Shown here: positions 53,465-62,325 of the stretch, piece by piece | Layout of the letters: the number at the start of each line of letters is the position of its first letter | Numbering within the stretch: position 1 is the first letter of the stretch | Assembly (NCBI GenBank): GCA_963703145.1 | Contig: OY969793.1 | Span: forward strand, 1,922,001-1,986,000 | Source: Bog-756 sp963703145 | GTDB lineage: Bacteria > Actinomycetota > Acidimicrobiia > Acidimicrobiales > RAAP-2 | DNA: 64,000 nt | Direction: 5' to 3' | Notes under the pieces: model-generated | What the model saw: the letters and a program-made list of their open reading frames with translations, nothing else | The model's database searches: none | Told to the model about the DNA's origin: nothing | Program-made: the position numbers and the translations under genes

Positions 53465-54253
53465 TTGACGGCGAGGAGTCCGAGGCATAGTCGGGAGGAG
53501 CTGCGCGAGCTGCTCCTCGGCGTGGGACGAGCCATCCTTCTCGAGGAGGGACTCGGGACCGGGGCTGAGTCCCTGACCTTCAAGCGGGTCTTCGATCGCC
53601 TGCAGGCTGACACCGGCACCCGAGTGACCAACGCCTCGGTCATCCGTCGGGTGTGGCGCAACCAGGCCGAGTTCCAGGCCGATGTCCTGGTGGCCGTGGC
53701 CGGCACCGAGAACGAGAACGAGTTCGACCTCACGGTCGCAACGGTGGCACCCGTCCTGGCCGACGTCGACCGCAGTACTGCCGACTCGCGCGCCGCCGCC
53801 CTCCGCGAACTGTGCCGGTTGGGTGCGGCGGCCAACCTGGCGGCCATGCGGGAGTCGCGCAACTGGCCCCTGTGGATGAGCGTGTGGGCCCTGGCCGCCG
53901 GCGCCGAGCCACTCGACGACCGCAAGAAGATCGAGGCCGCGCTGCAGGGCGGCTACGACACCTTCAACCAGCGGATCCAGGATGTCTACGCCGCCATCAT
54001 CGACTTCCTCGGCTTCCGGGTCCGTGCGCCCTTCGCCCTCCGCCAGTTCACGGTGGCCGCCGACTCGCTGGGCCAGGGCTCGGGACTGCGTGACCGGGTC
54101 GATGACTCCCACAACGAGGCCATCCTGCGACCGACCGGCGCGGGAGGCGCTCTCCAGGAGTGGACCCTGTTCGGCGTGGCGTTCGAGGCCCTGGTCAACC
54201 AGTTCTTCGAGCTCGACCCCGACTGGCACCTCGAGGACCACGCCGACACCTGA
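53465..54253 (+). CDS. TetR-like transcriptional regulator
   Basis: 262 residues, TTG start. REELRELLLGVGRAILLEEG, FKRVFDRLQADTGTRVTNAS, VIRRVWRNQAEFQADVLVAV gives a helix-turn-helix of the TetR type with a longer turn than usual. The remainder is helical and not diagnostic (PLWMSVWALAAGAEPLDDRK). The family call rests on the N-terminus only. Stands alone between two other plus-strand genes. Confidence 0.7.
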   Translation: MTARSPRHSREELRELLLGVGRAILLEEGLGTGAESLTFKRVFDRLQADTGTRVTNASVIRRVWRNQAEFQADVLVAVAGTENENEFDLTVATVAPVLADVDRSTADSRAAALRELCRLGAAANLAAMRESRNWPLWMSVWALAAGAEPLDDRKKIEAALQGGYDTFNQRIQDVYAAIIDFLGFRVRAPFALRQFTVAADSLGQGSGLRDRVDDSHNEAILRPTGAGGALQEWTLFGVAFEALVNQFFELDPDWHLEDHADT

Positions 54254-54343
54254 GGCGGACCTGCCGTTGACGTGCCCTGGCCACGGCCGAGAGCCGGATG
54301 CCGGCCCCTGGGTCGCCGCGGGTCGGGGCGATAGTCTGCGTCG

Positions 54344-55177
54344 GTGCTGCTCAACCCCCGCTACGACGGACCGGCTGTGCTCCGATTCGAACTCCCCGTG
54401 TCGGATCCGTCCATCCCGGTCGTGCGTCAGCGCCGACGCTTGGCCGAGACGCTGAGCTCGTTCGATGACCAGCAGTGGGCGGCACCTAGCCGGTGCGCAG
54501 GCTGGTCGGCACGGGACGTCGTCGCCCATCTGGCCGGGACCAACGTGTTTTGGGCCGCGTCGATCACGGCCGGGCTGGCCGGCCAACCCACCCGGTTCCT
54601 CACCTCGTTCGATCCGGTCAGCACGCCCGCAGCCATGGTGAGGTCATCAGCCGTACTCCGGCCGTCAGAGGTGCTCGGCCAGCTCGTCGACAGCACCGAG
54701 GCCCTCGCCGACGCCATCGGCGGCCTCGATGCCGAGGCGTGGCTGCTGCCGGCAGAGGCCCCTCCGGGTTACGTGGCGATCCATGCCGTCGCCCTGCACG
54801 CCCTGTGGGACTCCTGGATCCACGAGCGCGACATCCTGATCCCCCTCGGCATTGAGCCGACCGTCGAGGACGACGAGGTGGCGGCCAGCCTGCTCTATGC
54901 AGCCGCCCTCGGACCCGCCTACCTGGCGACCACGGGCTCGGAGCGGGTCGGAACCTTCGGTGTGACCGCCACTGATCTGGATGTGCACTTCCTCGTCGAC
55001 GTGGGTCCCGCTGTCGTCGTCCGTGAAAGTGACGGAGGGAGAGGGTGCCCGCGGCTGGCCGGCCCCGGGGTGGTGCTCACCGAGTCGTTGAGCTGTCGGG
55101 GCGCTCCGCCCGCGCTGGACACTGGGGACCAGTGGATGATCGAAGGTCTGGCGACGGTCTTCGACCTCGCCGAGTGA
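54344..55177 (+). CDS. Maleylpyruvate isomerase N-terminal (mycothiol-type, DinB-like) domain protein
   Basis: 277 residues, GTG start. FDDQQWAAPSRCAGWSARDV VAHLAGTN is the metal-binding helix (His), and HALWDSWIHERDILIPLGI supplies the further histidines of the DinB/MDMPI fold. The C-terminal third (FGVTATDLDVHFLVDVGPAV) corresponds to the SCP2-like part of these proteins. Actinobacterial members use mycothiol in thiol transfer or isomerisation; the substrate here is unknown. Confidence 0.8.
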   Translation: MLLNPRYDGPAVLRFELPVSDPSIPVVRQRRRLAETLSSFDDQQWAAPSRCAGWSARDVVAHLAGTNVFWAASITAGLAGQPTRFLTSFDPVSTPAAMVRSSAVLRPSEVLGQLVDSTEALADAIGGLDAEAWLLPAEAPPGYVAIHAVALHALWDSWIHERDILIPLGIEPTVEDDEVAASLLYAAALGPAYLATTGSERVGTFGVTATDLDVHFLVDVGPAVVVRESDGGRGCPRLAGPGVVLTESLSCRGAPPALDTGDQWMIEGLATVFDLAE

Positions 55178-55442
55178 TCGCGGGCCGCAGGGACCGTTGG
55201 AGCTGTCGAGGCTGAGGTCAGTGCCCCGACGGGCCCGGGCCGCCGACCACGGCCAGCTCGTCGAGGATCATGACCCATCCCACCCCCACCTGGCGAGAGC
55301 CCAGCGCCGGACCGTGTATCGCCTCACCTCCGACCAGGGATCACCCTGCGTCAACACCTGTTGTTGAATCGATACCTCTCCGCTACTGTCGAGCCCGCCG
55401 CCGGCAATCGGCCCGGCGCAACCGAAAGGCTCAGGTGGGGAA

Positions 55443-55718
55443 ATGGCACTCGGTATCTACTTCGTGCACGGTGGGTTCACGCCGGACAAGTACGACCAGG
55501 CGATCAAGAAGCTCGAGGCTGCCGGGCAGGGTTCCCCCAAGGGGCGCACCTTCCACGCGGCCCTCGAGTCGAACGGGGAAATCCAGGTGTTCGACATCTG
55601 GGAGTCGCAGGCGGATTTCGACGCCTTCGGACCGGTCCTCATTCCGATCCTCGGCGAACTCGGTGTCGAGCTCGGGGAGCCGATGGTCGCCACCATCCAT
55701 AGCGTCATCGAGAACTGA
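55443..55718 (+). CDS. Small alpha/beta-barrel protein, antibiotic-biosynthesis-monooxygenase-like fold
   Basis: 91 residues. GIYFVHGGFTPDKYDQAIKK LEAAGQGSPKGRTFHAALES, then IQVFDIWESQADFDAFGPVL and MVATIHSVIEN. The pattern (strand, helix with KxxxxxxxK, HxAxxxxG, DxWESxADFDAF) is that of dimeric alpha/beta-barrel proteins. No catalytic role can be assigned. ATG preceded by GGGGAA; a strong hairpin follows 10 bases after the stop. The 265 bases before the gene hold no other supported feature. Confidence 0.75.
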   Translation: MALGIYFVHGGFTPDKYDQAIKKLEAAGQGSPKGRTFHAALESNGEIQVFDIWESQADFDAFGPVLIPILGELGVELGEPMVATIHSVIEN

Positions 55719-55728
55719 ACACGGCACG

Positions 55729-55760
55729 GCTGCCCACCCGCCGATCGGCGGGTGGGCAGC
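55729..55760. terminator. 32-bp perfect palindrome after the small barrel gene
   Basis: The arm GCTGCCCACCCGCCGA is followed directly by its exact reverse complement, 11 bases after the stop codon. It would form a very stable 13-14 bp RNA hairpin with a small loop. There is no T-run, as is usual for many actinobacterial terminators. Confidence 0.6.
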
Positions 55761-55857
55761 GTCGGCCATCTCGAGTCGGACCTATGGTCCCGCTCCGGTC
55801 GTGAACCGATCGGCAACAGGGTCGCCGGGCGGCCGTGTGCTGGCGCCGTAGCGGACC

Positions 55858-56277
55858 ATGGCACCTATCGACTGTCACCGCTACGCCTTCGTCACCGATG
55901 CCACGGTCGACCGGGTCTGGGAGGCCCTGACAGATCGAGCGCTTGCCCGTCGGTACTTCTTCGGGCTGGACGTCGTATCCGAGTGGACGCCGGGCGGTCC
56001 GATCACCCTGCATGGACCGCACGGGATCACGGTCTCTGGTCAGGTGCTGAGCGTCGAGCCGCCCTGGACGGTGGTGTTCGCCATCGAGCAGGGCCTGGGC
56101 CCCTGTCGCTTCATATCGTGGGATCTACGAGACAGCGCGGAAGGAACAGTCGTGCGGCTGACCGTGGACGAGGTCGACGGGGACTCCGAGGAAGAGGCCG
56201 AAGACACCTGGTTGCCGGTGCTCTTGTCACTGCAGACGCTCTTGAGTCAGTGGCCCGGCGAGGTGCGGCTTTCCTAG
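55858..56277 (+). CDS. SRPBCC (AHSA1-like) domain protein
   Basis: 139 residues. YAFVTDATVDRVWEALTDRA, ARRYFFGLDVVSEWTPGGPI, SVEPPWTVVFAIEQG, TVVRLTVDEVDGDSEEEAED and a closing helix LLSLQTLLSQWPGE: the START/Bet v1-like helix-grip fold of the AHSA1 group. Ligand unknown. ATG at 55858 follows the hairpin by 97 bases. Bases 56278-56487 after the gene carry nothing I can support. Confidence 0.8.
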   Translation: MAPIDCHRYAFVTDATVDRVWEALTDRALARRYFFGLDVVSEWTPGGPITLHGPHGITVSGQVLSVEPPWTVVFAIEQGLGPCRFISWDLRDSAEGTVVRLTVDEVDGDSEEEAEDTWLPVLLSLQTLLSQWPGEVRLS

Positions 56278-56487
56278 TCGACGCCATCGGGTTCGTGGAT
56301 CGCCACGATCTCGAATGCGCTATGACCGCGGGTCGCGCGGTCCGCCGAACCGTGCGGGCTCAGACTATCTACCCACACGCTTGATGCTGACGGGGATCGC
56401 ATCGATGGCGTCGATGGCGTCGAGATCACTCCCTGATCCGAGGAGCAGGGTGGTCGGGACCGTCGTTGGGGTTCCGGTGTCAAACAA

Positions 56488-57018
56488 TTAGAAGCGCCAG
56501 CGGGTGGCCCCACCGGGTTCCACCATCGCCACTGCGGTCGCGCCGCGGGGTTGCACCCGATAGACATGCCAGGGCGGCCGTCCGGCGGAGGGAGCGCTGT
56601 AGTCCGCGGTGAGCGCCTCACCAGAGGCGTCGACCCGGGCGGGCCAACCCCCTGCAGCCCACTGTCCCGCGAGTTCGGCCACCGTCGAACGGTCGGTGAC
56701 CTGGCGTGCCTCCCCCTCGATCACCAGGTCGAACTGATCGGTCGCACAGCTCAGCGTGCAGCGGGGATCGCGCTCCAGGTTCCGGCCTTTGCGGGTCAGT
56801 GCTCCGGTCTCGAACCAGAACGTGCCGTCCCACCACAGCGCGCCGACCCCGGTGACGTGGGGCGAGCCGTCCGGGTTGATCGTGGTCAACCAGCACGTGT
56901 GACGATTCGGGCCACCGTCCCCGGGACCCTGCGCGATCCCTTCGCCCAGGCGGGTCTCGATGCGCTCCCACTCGAGCAACGGTGATCCATATATCTGGTC
57001 CAGGTTCTTGGCTTCCAT
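56488..57018 (-). CDS. Pyridoxamine 5'-phosphate oxidase-like flavoprotein
   Basis: 176 residues. CWLTTINPDGSPHVTGVGAL, WWDGTFWFETGALTRKGRNL, RDPRCTLSCATDQFDLVIEG, RVYRVQPRGATAV-like end. This is the FMN/F420-binding split barrel of the PNPOx-like family, common in actinobacteria as F420-dependent reductases. The substrate is unknown. ATG at 57018. Confidence 0.82.
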   Translation of the reverse strand: MEAKNLDQIYGSPLLEWERIETRLGEGIAQGPGDGGPNRHTCWLTTINPDGSPHVTGVGALWWDGTFWFETGALTRKGRNLERDPRCTLSCATDQFDLVIEGEARQVTDRSTVAELAGQWAAGGWPARVDASGEALTADYSAPSAGRPPWHVYRVQPRGATAVAMVEPGGATRWRF

Positions 57019-57066
57019 AACCGGTACTGACGTTACGGCACGACGATTGTCATCGCTCGGCCCCGG

Positions 57067-58269
57067 TCAGTGCAGTCGGGTCAACGCCTTGCGCAGGCTG
57101 CGCACACCCTGCCCGATCCGCTGCTCGTTCTCGATGAGGGCGAACCGCACGTGCTCGTCACCGCCGGGGCCGAAGCCCACGCCCGGGGAGGTGGCCACGT
57201 CGGCCTCGGTCACGAGGTACTTCGAGAACTCGAGCGAGCCCATCTCCTTGTACGGCTCGGGGATGGGTGCCCACACGAACATGGTCCCCCGGGGTGGGGT
57301 CACCTCCCACCCGATCCGGTTGAGCCCGTCACACAGCGCATCGCGTCGAGCCTGGTAGGTCTCGTTGATCAGCTTGGGGTAGTCGGGTGCCTCGTTCATG
57401 GCCACGATGGCGGCGATCTGGATGGGCTGGAAGGTCCCGTAGTCGAGGTAGCTCTTGAGTTTGGTCAGGGCCTGGACGATGGCGGCGTTGCCGACGAGGA
57501 AGCCGACCCGCCATCCGGCCATGGAGAACGACTTGGTCATGGTGTAGAGCTCGACCGCCACGTCCTTGGCCCCGGGCACCTGCAGGATCGACGGCGGGGT
57601 GTAGCCGTCGAAGGCGATGTCGGCGTAGGCGAAGTCGTGGACCAGGACGATGTCGTGTTCACGGGCGAACTCAACCAGCCGGGTCATCCACGCCAGGTCT
57701 ACGCACTCGGTGGTCGGGTTGTGGGGGAAGGACAGCACCACCACCCGTGGCTTGGGCCACGCCGACTCCCACGCCTCCATGAGATTGTCGAAGAACGCCT
57801 CGCCCGGGCTCCCGGCCGTCTCGGTCCCCGGCGCGTCGAGTCGTACGTGGCGCACATCGGCGCCGGCGAACAACGGGGCGTAGATGTGGATGGGATACGA
57901 CGGTGACGGCACCAGCGCAGTGTCGCCCGGACCGACCAGGACCCACATCAGGTGGGACAGTCCCTCCTTCGCCCCGATGGTGGTGACCACCTCGGTGTCG
58001 GGGTCCAACTCCACCTCGAACTTGCGCAGGTAGAGGTCGGCGATGGCCTGGCGGATCTTCGGGATCCCGCGGCTGGCCGAGTAGCGGTGGTTGCGCGGGT
58101 TGTGCACCGATTCGGCCAGCTTCTCCACAGCCACGTCGGGCGAGGGTAGGTCGGGATTGCCGAAGCCGAGGTCGATCACATCCCGGCCGTGCCGGCGGGC
58201 CTCGGCCTTCAGGTCGTTGATGGTGGCGAAGACGTAGGGCGGCAGGCCATTGATCCGGCGGAACTCCAT
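57067..58269 (-). CDS. PLP-dependent aminotransferase, AlaA/AlaC-like
   Basis: 400 residues, fold type I. INGLPPYVFATINDLKAEAR is the class-I start; IDLGFGNPDLPSP, HRYSASRGIPKIRQAIADLY and PHNPTTECVDLAWM are standard. TMTKSFSMAGWRVGFLVGN holds the PLP lysine (T-K-S-F-S-M-A-G-W-R). This resembles glutamate-pyruvate aminotransferase AlaC of enterics and its actinobacterial relatives. ATG start nine bases after the preceding gene; last gene of the queG operon. Confidence 0.88.
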   Translation of the reverse strand: MEFRRINGLPPYVFATINDLKAEARRHGRDVIDLGFGNPDLPSPDVAVEKLAESVHNPRNHRYSASRGIPKIRQAIADLYLRKFEVELDPDTEVVTTIGAKEGLSHLMWVLVGPGDTALVPSPSYPIHIYAPLFAGADVRHVRLDAPGTETAGSPGEAFFDNLMEAWESAWPKPRVVVLSFPHNPTTECVDLAWMTRLVEFAREHDIVLVHDFAYADIAFDGYTPPSILQVPGAKDVAVELYTMTKSFSMAGWRVGFLVGNAAIVQALTKLKSYLDYGTFQPIQIAAIVAMNEAPDYPKLINETYQARRDALCDGLNRIGWEVTPPRGTMFVWAPIPEPYKEMGSLEFSKYLVTEADVATSPGVGFGPGGDEHVRFALIENEQRIGQGVRSLRKALTRLH

Positions 58270-58278
58270 CCCGAAAGG

Positions 58279-59010
58279 CTACCGCCCCCCTCCCCCGCCA
58301 CCGGACACCTCCCTCGGCCCCCGGACGCGCTCAGCCGCCTCGGCCACCGCCTCCAGCGATCCGGGCCAGGCGCACACCACCCAGCTCGCACCGGCCTCGG
58401 CCAGCTCGACCAGCCGGCGTGACACCGCCTCGGCGCCGGCGGGGACCGGTCCGCCCCAGGTCACCTCGAGGCCCGAGGCGCTGAGTTCGGCCACCCGGTC
58501 GACCGGGCCCTCCCACAGGTTGACTGCGGCACCGAGGTCCGCTGCCGCCTCGACGGCGGCCGGGCTCCCGCCACCCACCCAGAGCGGGAGGCCGAGCGAT
58601 GCCAGCCCGGCGGCCACCACGGCCAGGTGCTCCCAGCGCTCGGCCGCCGGGTCGAAGGGGATGCCGAAGGCGTCATTCTCAGGGCGGCTCAGTCTGTCGC
58701 CGGTGCCCAGCCCGGCGATGAAGCGGCCCTCGGCCAGTCCCGCCGCGCTGGCCAGCATGGCCACGAGCACTTCGTCGGGGACCAGCCCGACGCGGGCCAC
58801 CAGCGTCCCGAGGGTGATGGTCGAGGTCGACGCGGCCAGGGCGCCCAGTAACGGACCTGCCGACAGGGCCGGGCGCCCGGGGTGTCCGATGGGCCACAGG
58901 TGGTCGAAGCAGAAGACGCCGTCGAGGCCGAGCGCCTCGGCGTGGCGGGCGGCCTCCATGGCGGCCTCGGCGCTGTCGGTGAACTGGGGAAGGGTGATCC
59001 CTACCTTCAC
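58279..59010 (-). CDS. LLM-class (luciferase-like) oxidoreductase, probably F420-dependent
   Basis: 243 residues, shorter than the usual 280-340. KVGITLPQFTDSAEAAMEAA, RHAEALGLDGVFCFDHLWPI, ITLGTLVARVGLVPDEVLVA and RFIAGLGTGDRLSRPENDAF are TIM-barrel landmarks of the luciferase-like family. The GTG overlaps the stop of the SRPBCC gene (GTGA). Confidence 0.85.
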   Translation of the reverse strand: MKVGITLPQFTDSAEAAMEAARHAEALGLDGVFCFDHLWPIGHPGRPALSAGPLLGALAASTSTITLGTLVARVGLVPDEVLVAMLASAAGLAEGRFIAGLGTGDRLSRPENDAFGIPFDPAAERWEHLAVVAAGLASLGLPLWVGGGSPAAVEAAADLGAAVNLWEGPVDRVAELSASGLEVTWGGPVPAGAEAVSRRLVELAEAGASWVVCAWPGSLEAVAEAAERVRGPREVSGGGGGGR

Positions 59011-59450
59011 GCCGTCGATTCGACCCGCGCCCTCAGCTCCCGTAAGGCGATGGACATGATCCGGCTCTGGGCCCGCATCTTGATGAACCCGGGCAGCGGA
59101 ACCTTCATCTCGACCTCGAGGTGGTAGGTGACCTCGGTCCCCCCGTCAGGGGCTGGGGTGAACACGTACCGGCCGTCGAGCTTGGAGGTGATGTCCCCGG
59201 CCGTCTGCACCCACGACAGCACGCCCGGCGCCTCGCTGTAGTCGTAGGCCAGGGTGTAGCTGGTGCTGCGGCCGAAGGCGGCGGCCCGGAAGGTGACCAG
59301 CGTCGGGCGCCCCTCGGCGTCACGCTCGTCGATGGTGACGTCTTTGATATCGGCGGCCCACTGGGGATACGCACCGATGTCGGCGCTGACCTCGAAACAC
59401 CGTTCGGGTGTGGCCGACACGGTCATTCGCTCGGTGGCTTGTTCCGCCAC
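59007..59450 (-). CDS. SRPBCC family protein (polyketide cyclase/dehydrase-like)
   Basis: 147 residues. ATERMTVSATPERCFEVSAD, IGAYPQWAADIKDVTIDERD, GTEVTYHLEVEMKVPLPGF and a C-terminal helix MSIALRELRARV. The helix-grip fold of the COQ10/polyketide cyclase group. In actinobacteria a gene of this type is often next to pimB-like genes, as here. Role unknown; it may bind a lipid. Confidence 0.82.
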   Translation of the reverse strand: MAEQATERMTVSATPERCFEVSADIGAYPQWAADIKDVTIDERDAEGRPTLVTFRAAAFGRSTSYTLAYDYSEAPGVLSWVQTAGDITSKLDGRYVFTPAPDGGTEVTYHLEVEMKVPLPGFIKMRAQSRIMSIALRELRARVESTA

Positions 59451-59494
59451 GATCGGCTTCCTCCTCGGATCGGTTGCTGGAGCCGGACGGACCC

Positions 59495-60637
59495 TCAGCC
59501 TTCCATGTCGGCAAGCGACGCGGCCAGCCTAGGGGCGAGTCTGTCATAGTCGAAGGATGCCTCGGCTCGGTGGCGAGAGGCGGTCCCCATGGCGGTCCCG
59601 AGACCTGGGTCGCCCAGCAGGCGGGCGATGGCCCTGGTGGCGGCGCCCACATCGGTCGGTCGGCGCACGATCGACCCGGTGACACCGTCCTCCACCGCCT
59701 CGCCGGCACCCCCGGACGCCCCTGCCACCTGGGGCACCCCGGCCGCGCCGGCCTCAAGGAACACGATGCCGAATCCCTCCTGCTCGAGTCCGAGCCAGCG
59801 GTTGCGGCACAGCATGGCGAACACGTCGGCCGACCCCACCAGGCGGGGCAGGTCCTCGTCGGACAGCCCCCCGAGCAGGCGCACCGGTGCACCGTGCTCC
59901 ACAACCCGGGCGGCCAGTCGCTCCGAGTCGCGTCCCCGACCGGCGATGGCCACGGTCAGGTCCGGAAAGTCGGATCGCAACCGCACCGCGGCGTCGATGA
60001 GCACGTCCATGCCCTTGCGGGGAACGAGTCGGCTGACACTCACCACCAAGGGGCCGTCGACCGGCAGCCCCAGATCGGCCCGGGCCAGCTTGCGCTCCTC
60101 GGTGCTGAAGGGCCGGAAGCGCCCGAGGTCGACTCCGGGCGGCACTTCGACGACGGGCGGGAGGGGGCCGTTGCGCACCGTGCGGTAGGCGGCCGCCGCC
60201 GGATAGCCGCCGGCCGACACCAGCAGCGAGCTGTGTCGCAGGGTGTGGGCCAGGATCTGGCGGGCCACCGGTAGCCGGCCGGGTATGGCCACTTCGGCAC
60301 CGTGGAGCAGGACGGCATAGGGCAGCCCGAGGTGGGGTCCGATGACGCCGAGTGGGAAGGCGGGGTCGATCACCACCACGTCGGCGCCCACCCGCCGGGC
60401 TGTGTCCCGGATCCGGCGGACCAGCCCCGGGGTGGGGGCCAAGACCCGCTGGCGGACCCGTTCGATGCGGATGCCCCGTTCCGCCTGGTCCCGGTCGAAG
60501 GCGGCGGCGTCAGGGTGGGAGGTGGCCGTCAGCACCACGAAGGTCTCGGGGTCGAGGCGCCGCCACAGCTCCCACAGATAGGCCTGGATCCCCCCAACCT
60601 TGGGCGGGAAGTCGTTGGTCACCAGGAGGTGGGTCAC
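59495..60637 (-). CDS. Glycosyltransferase family 4, PimB-like mannosyltransferase
   Basis: 380 residues. HLLVTNDFPPKVGGIQAYLW, LWRRLDPETFVVLTATSH, PYAVLLHGAEVAIPGRLPVA, VVSVSRLVPRKGMDVLIDAA and LEQEGFGIVFLEAGAAGVPQ (E-x7-E). The pattern strongly resembles PimB', which adds the second mannose to phosphatidylinositol mannosides; function in this lineage is inferred. GTG start overlaps the queG stop (GTGA). Confidence 0.82.
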   Translation of the reverse strand: MTHLLVTNDFPPKVGGIQAYLWELWRRLDPETFVVLTATSHPDAAAFDRDQAERGIRIERVRQRVLAPTPGLVRRIRDTARRVGADVVVIDPAFPLGVIGPHLGLPYAVLLHGAEVAIPGRLPVARQILAHTLRHSSLLVSAGGYPAAAAYRTVRNGPLPPVVEVPPGVDLGRFRPFSTEERKLARADLGLPVDGPLVVSVSRLVPRKGMDVLIDAAVRLRSDFPDLTVAIAGRGRDSERLAARVVEHGAPVRLLGGLSDEDLPRLVGSADVFAMLCRNRWLGLEQEGFGIVFLEAGAAGVPQVAGASGGAGEAVEDGVTGSIVRRPTDVGAATRAIARLLGDPGLGTAMGTASRHRAEASFDYDRLAPRLAASLADMEG

Positions 60638-61785
60638 CGCTGCCCCTCCGGTCGGTCCTCAGCCGCTCCGGGTTGGACCCCCAGCTCGCGTGCCGCCCAG
60701 CGGGCGTGTTCGGCGAGCAGCGGGTCGTCGGCAGCCATCCAGTGGCGAAGGGTAGCGGTGGTGGCCCCGTCGGTGCCGTCTCCGACGTTGCCCAGGGCCA
60801 CCAGGGCATTGCGCCGGAGGTAGCGGGGATCACGGCCCGCGATGTACCACCGGCCGTGGCGGTCGAGGAGCTCGCCGTCGGACGCGGCCAGCAGGTCCAA
60901 CAGGTCGACGGTAGCCACCGTGTCGGGCTCGGACCCCGCCGGCGGGTGGCGCCGGTCGGCCAGCCGGTTGATCGGGCAGACCTCTTGGCACTCGTCACAG
61001 CCGTAGATGCGCCCTCCCAGAGCGCGGCGGTGCTCCTCGGGGAACGCACCGGGTGCTTGGACCAGCCAGGCTAGGCATTTGCGGGCGTCCAGCACACCCG
61101 GCTCCACCAGTGCCCCGGTAGGACAGGCGGCCAGGCAGCGGGTGCAGCTCCGACAGCCGGCGCCGGGCGCCGTTGGTTCCGACGCCGGGGTCGGCTCGAC
61201 CCGGGCGTCGGTGACCACGGTGCCCAACACGAACCACGACCCGAGGCCGGGCAGCAGGATGAGGGAGTTCTTGCCGAACCAGCCCAGGCCGGCCCGGTGG
61301 GCGGCAGCCCGGTCGACGAGCCCGTTGTCGTCGCAGACCACCCGTGCCCGCCACCCACGGTCGCGGAGCTCTTCGGCCACGGGCTCGAGGGACCGCCGGA
61401 GCGAGGCGTAGTGGTCCCGCCGCGCGTAGCGGGCCACGGTCGCGGTGGGACGGGTCCGGGCGTCGGCATCCGAGGGCCCCACCCGGTCGTCGCCGTCCCG
61501 CCGGTACCCCCAGGCCCCCACCACCAGCGAACGGGCCCCCGGCATGAGCCGGGTCGGGTCGGTGGATCGATCGGGGTTTCGGAAGGTGAACTGCATGCCG
61601 CCGTGGAGTCCCCGGTCCTTGCGGTCGTAGAGGTCCTCCCGGGTCGACGCGAACACGCCGACCGGGGCGACGCCGACGGCCGCCAGCCCCGATGCACGGC
61701 CGATCCGGATGAGACGGCGGGCGAGGTCACCAGGCTCGGAGGTCACCGGTGGGCCGGGGAGGGAGGACACCGGTGCGCTGGCCAC
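60634..61785 (-). CDS. queG: Epoxyqueuosine reductase QueG-like iron-sulfur protein
   Basis: About 383 residues. Cobalamin-binding N-terminal part (ASGLAAVGVAPVGVFASTRE, DHYASLRRSLEPVAEELRDR, DNGLVDRAAAHRAGLGWFGK NSLILLPGLGSWF). Two [4Fe-4S] motifs, CRSCTRCLAACPTGAL and GCDECQEVCPINR, and a C-terminal HEAT-like repeat (YLRRNALVALGNVGDG). This is the full QueG architecture; the enzyme reduces epoxyqueuosine in tRNA with B12. The start is uncertain: GTG 61785 is the longest plausible one. No other queuosine gene is in the window. Coupled to the pimB-like gene. Confidence 0.85.
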   Translation of the reverse strand: MASAPVSSLPGPPVTSEPGDLARRLIRIGRASGLAAVGVAPVGVFASTREDLYDRKDRGLHGGMQFTFRNPDRSTDPTRLMPGARSLVVGAWGYRRDGDDRVGPSDADARTRPTATVARYARRDHYASLRRSLEPVAEELRDRGWRARVVCDDNGLVDRAAAHRAGLGWFGKNSLILLPGLGSWFVLGTVVTDARVEPTPASEPTAPGAGCRSCTRCLAACPTGALVEPGVLDARKCLAWLVQAPGAFPEEHRRALGGRIYGCDECQEVCPINRLADRRHPPAGSEPDTVATVDLLDLLAASDGELLDRHGRWYIAGRDPRYLRRNALVALGNVGDGTDGATTATLRHWMAADDPLLAEHARWAARELGVQPGAAEDRPEGQR

Positions 61786-61828
61786 ACTCCATGCTGGCAC
61801 GGGTGCGTGCCCTACTCTGCCCGCACCC

Positions 61829-62164
61829 CTACTGGCCGGATGCCCGCCGGGAGTGGCGCACGCCGGGGACCAGGCCGGCCTGTTCGAGCAGTCGGACGGC
61901 CCGAGCCTCCTCGGCGTCGACCACCACGGCATCGTCGGGCTGGCGCCCCACGATGAAGGAGACCACACAGTCATCGCACACCGAGGTCTGGCGGTGCTGG
62001 CAGTCGGCACAGTCGATGGTGAAGGACGACTCGGCCGGGTCGGCGGCACGGGGGCGGGGCATGGGGACCAGGACCGGCACCGGCCGGTCCTGCGCGTCGT
62101 GATCCACCGCTGTGGTGCTCGAGACGGTGGGGTTCAGTGCTGCGGTGGTGATGGGCACGGTCAT
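61829..62164 (-). CDS. Small hypothetical protein with a CxxC...CxxC zinc-ribbon-like segment
   Basis: 111 residues. The central part SSFTIDCADCQHRQTSVCDD CVVSFIVGR has two CxxC pairs eight residues apart, probably a zinc site. A Pro/Ala-rich N-terminus and an acidic helix (DDAVVVDAEEARAVRLLEQA) flank it. I recall similar small proteins in actinobacteria but cannot name a family. ATG at 62164; 161 bases separate it from the next gene. Confidence 0.65.
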   Translation of the reverse strand: MTVPITTAALNPTVSSTTAVDHDAQDRPVPVLVPMPRPRAADPAESSFTIDCADCQHRQTSVCDDCVVSFIVGRQPDDAVVVDAEEARAVRLLEQAGLVPGVRHSRRASGQ

Positions 62165-62325
62165 GCCTCCTGGGGTCGCTCCGACGTGGCTTGCCTTGTG
62201 ACGCCATGATCCACCCAGGGTGTGACACCGCCGGTGGCGCCCGGCGCCACGAAGCCTCCGAGCTGGTCCGATACCGGCCGACGTCGGGTGACCGGGCCGG
62301 TCGGTACGCGGCGGGTTCGGCCGGT

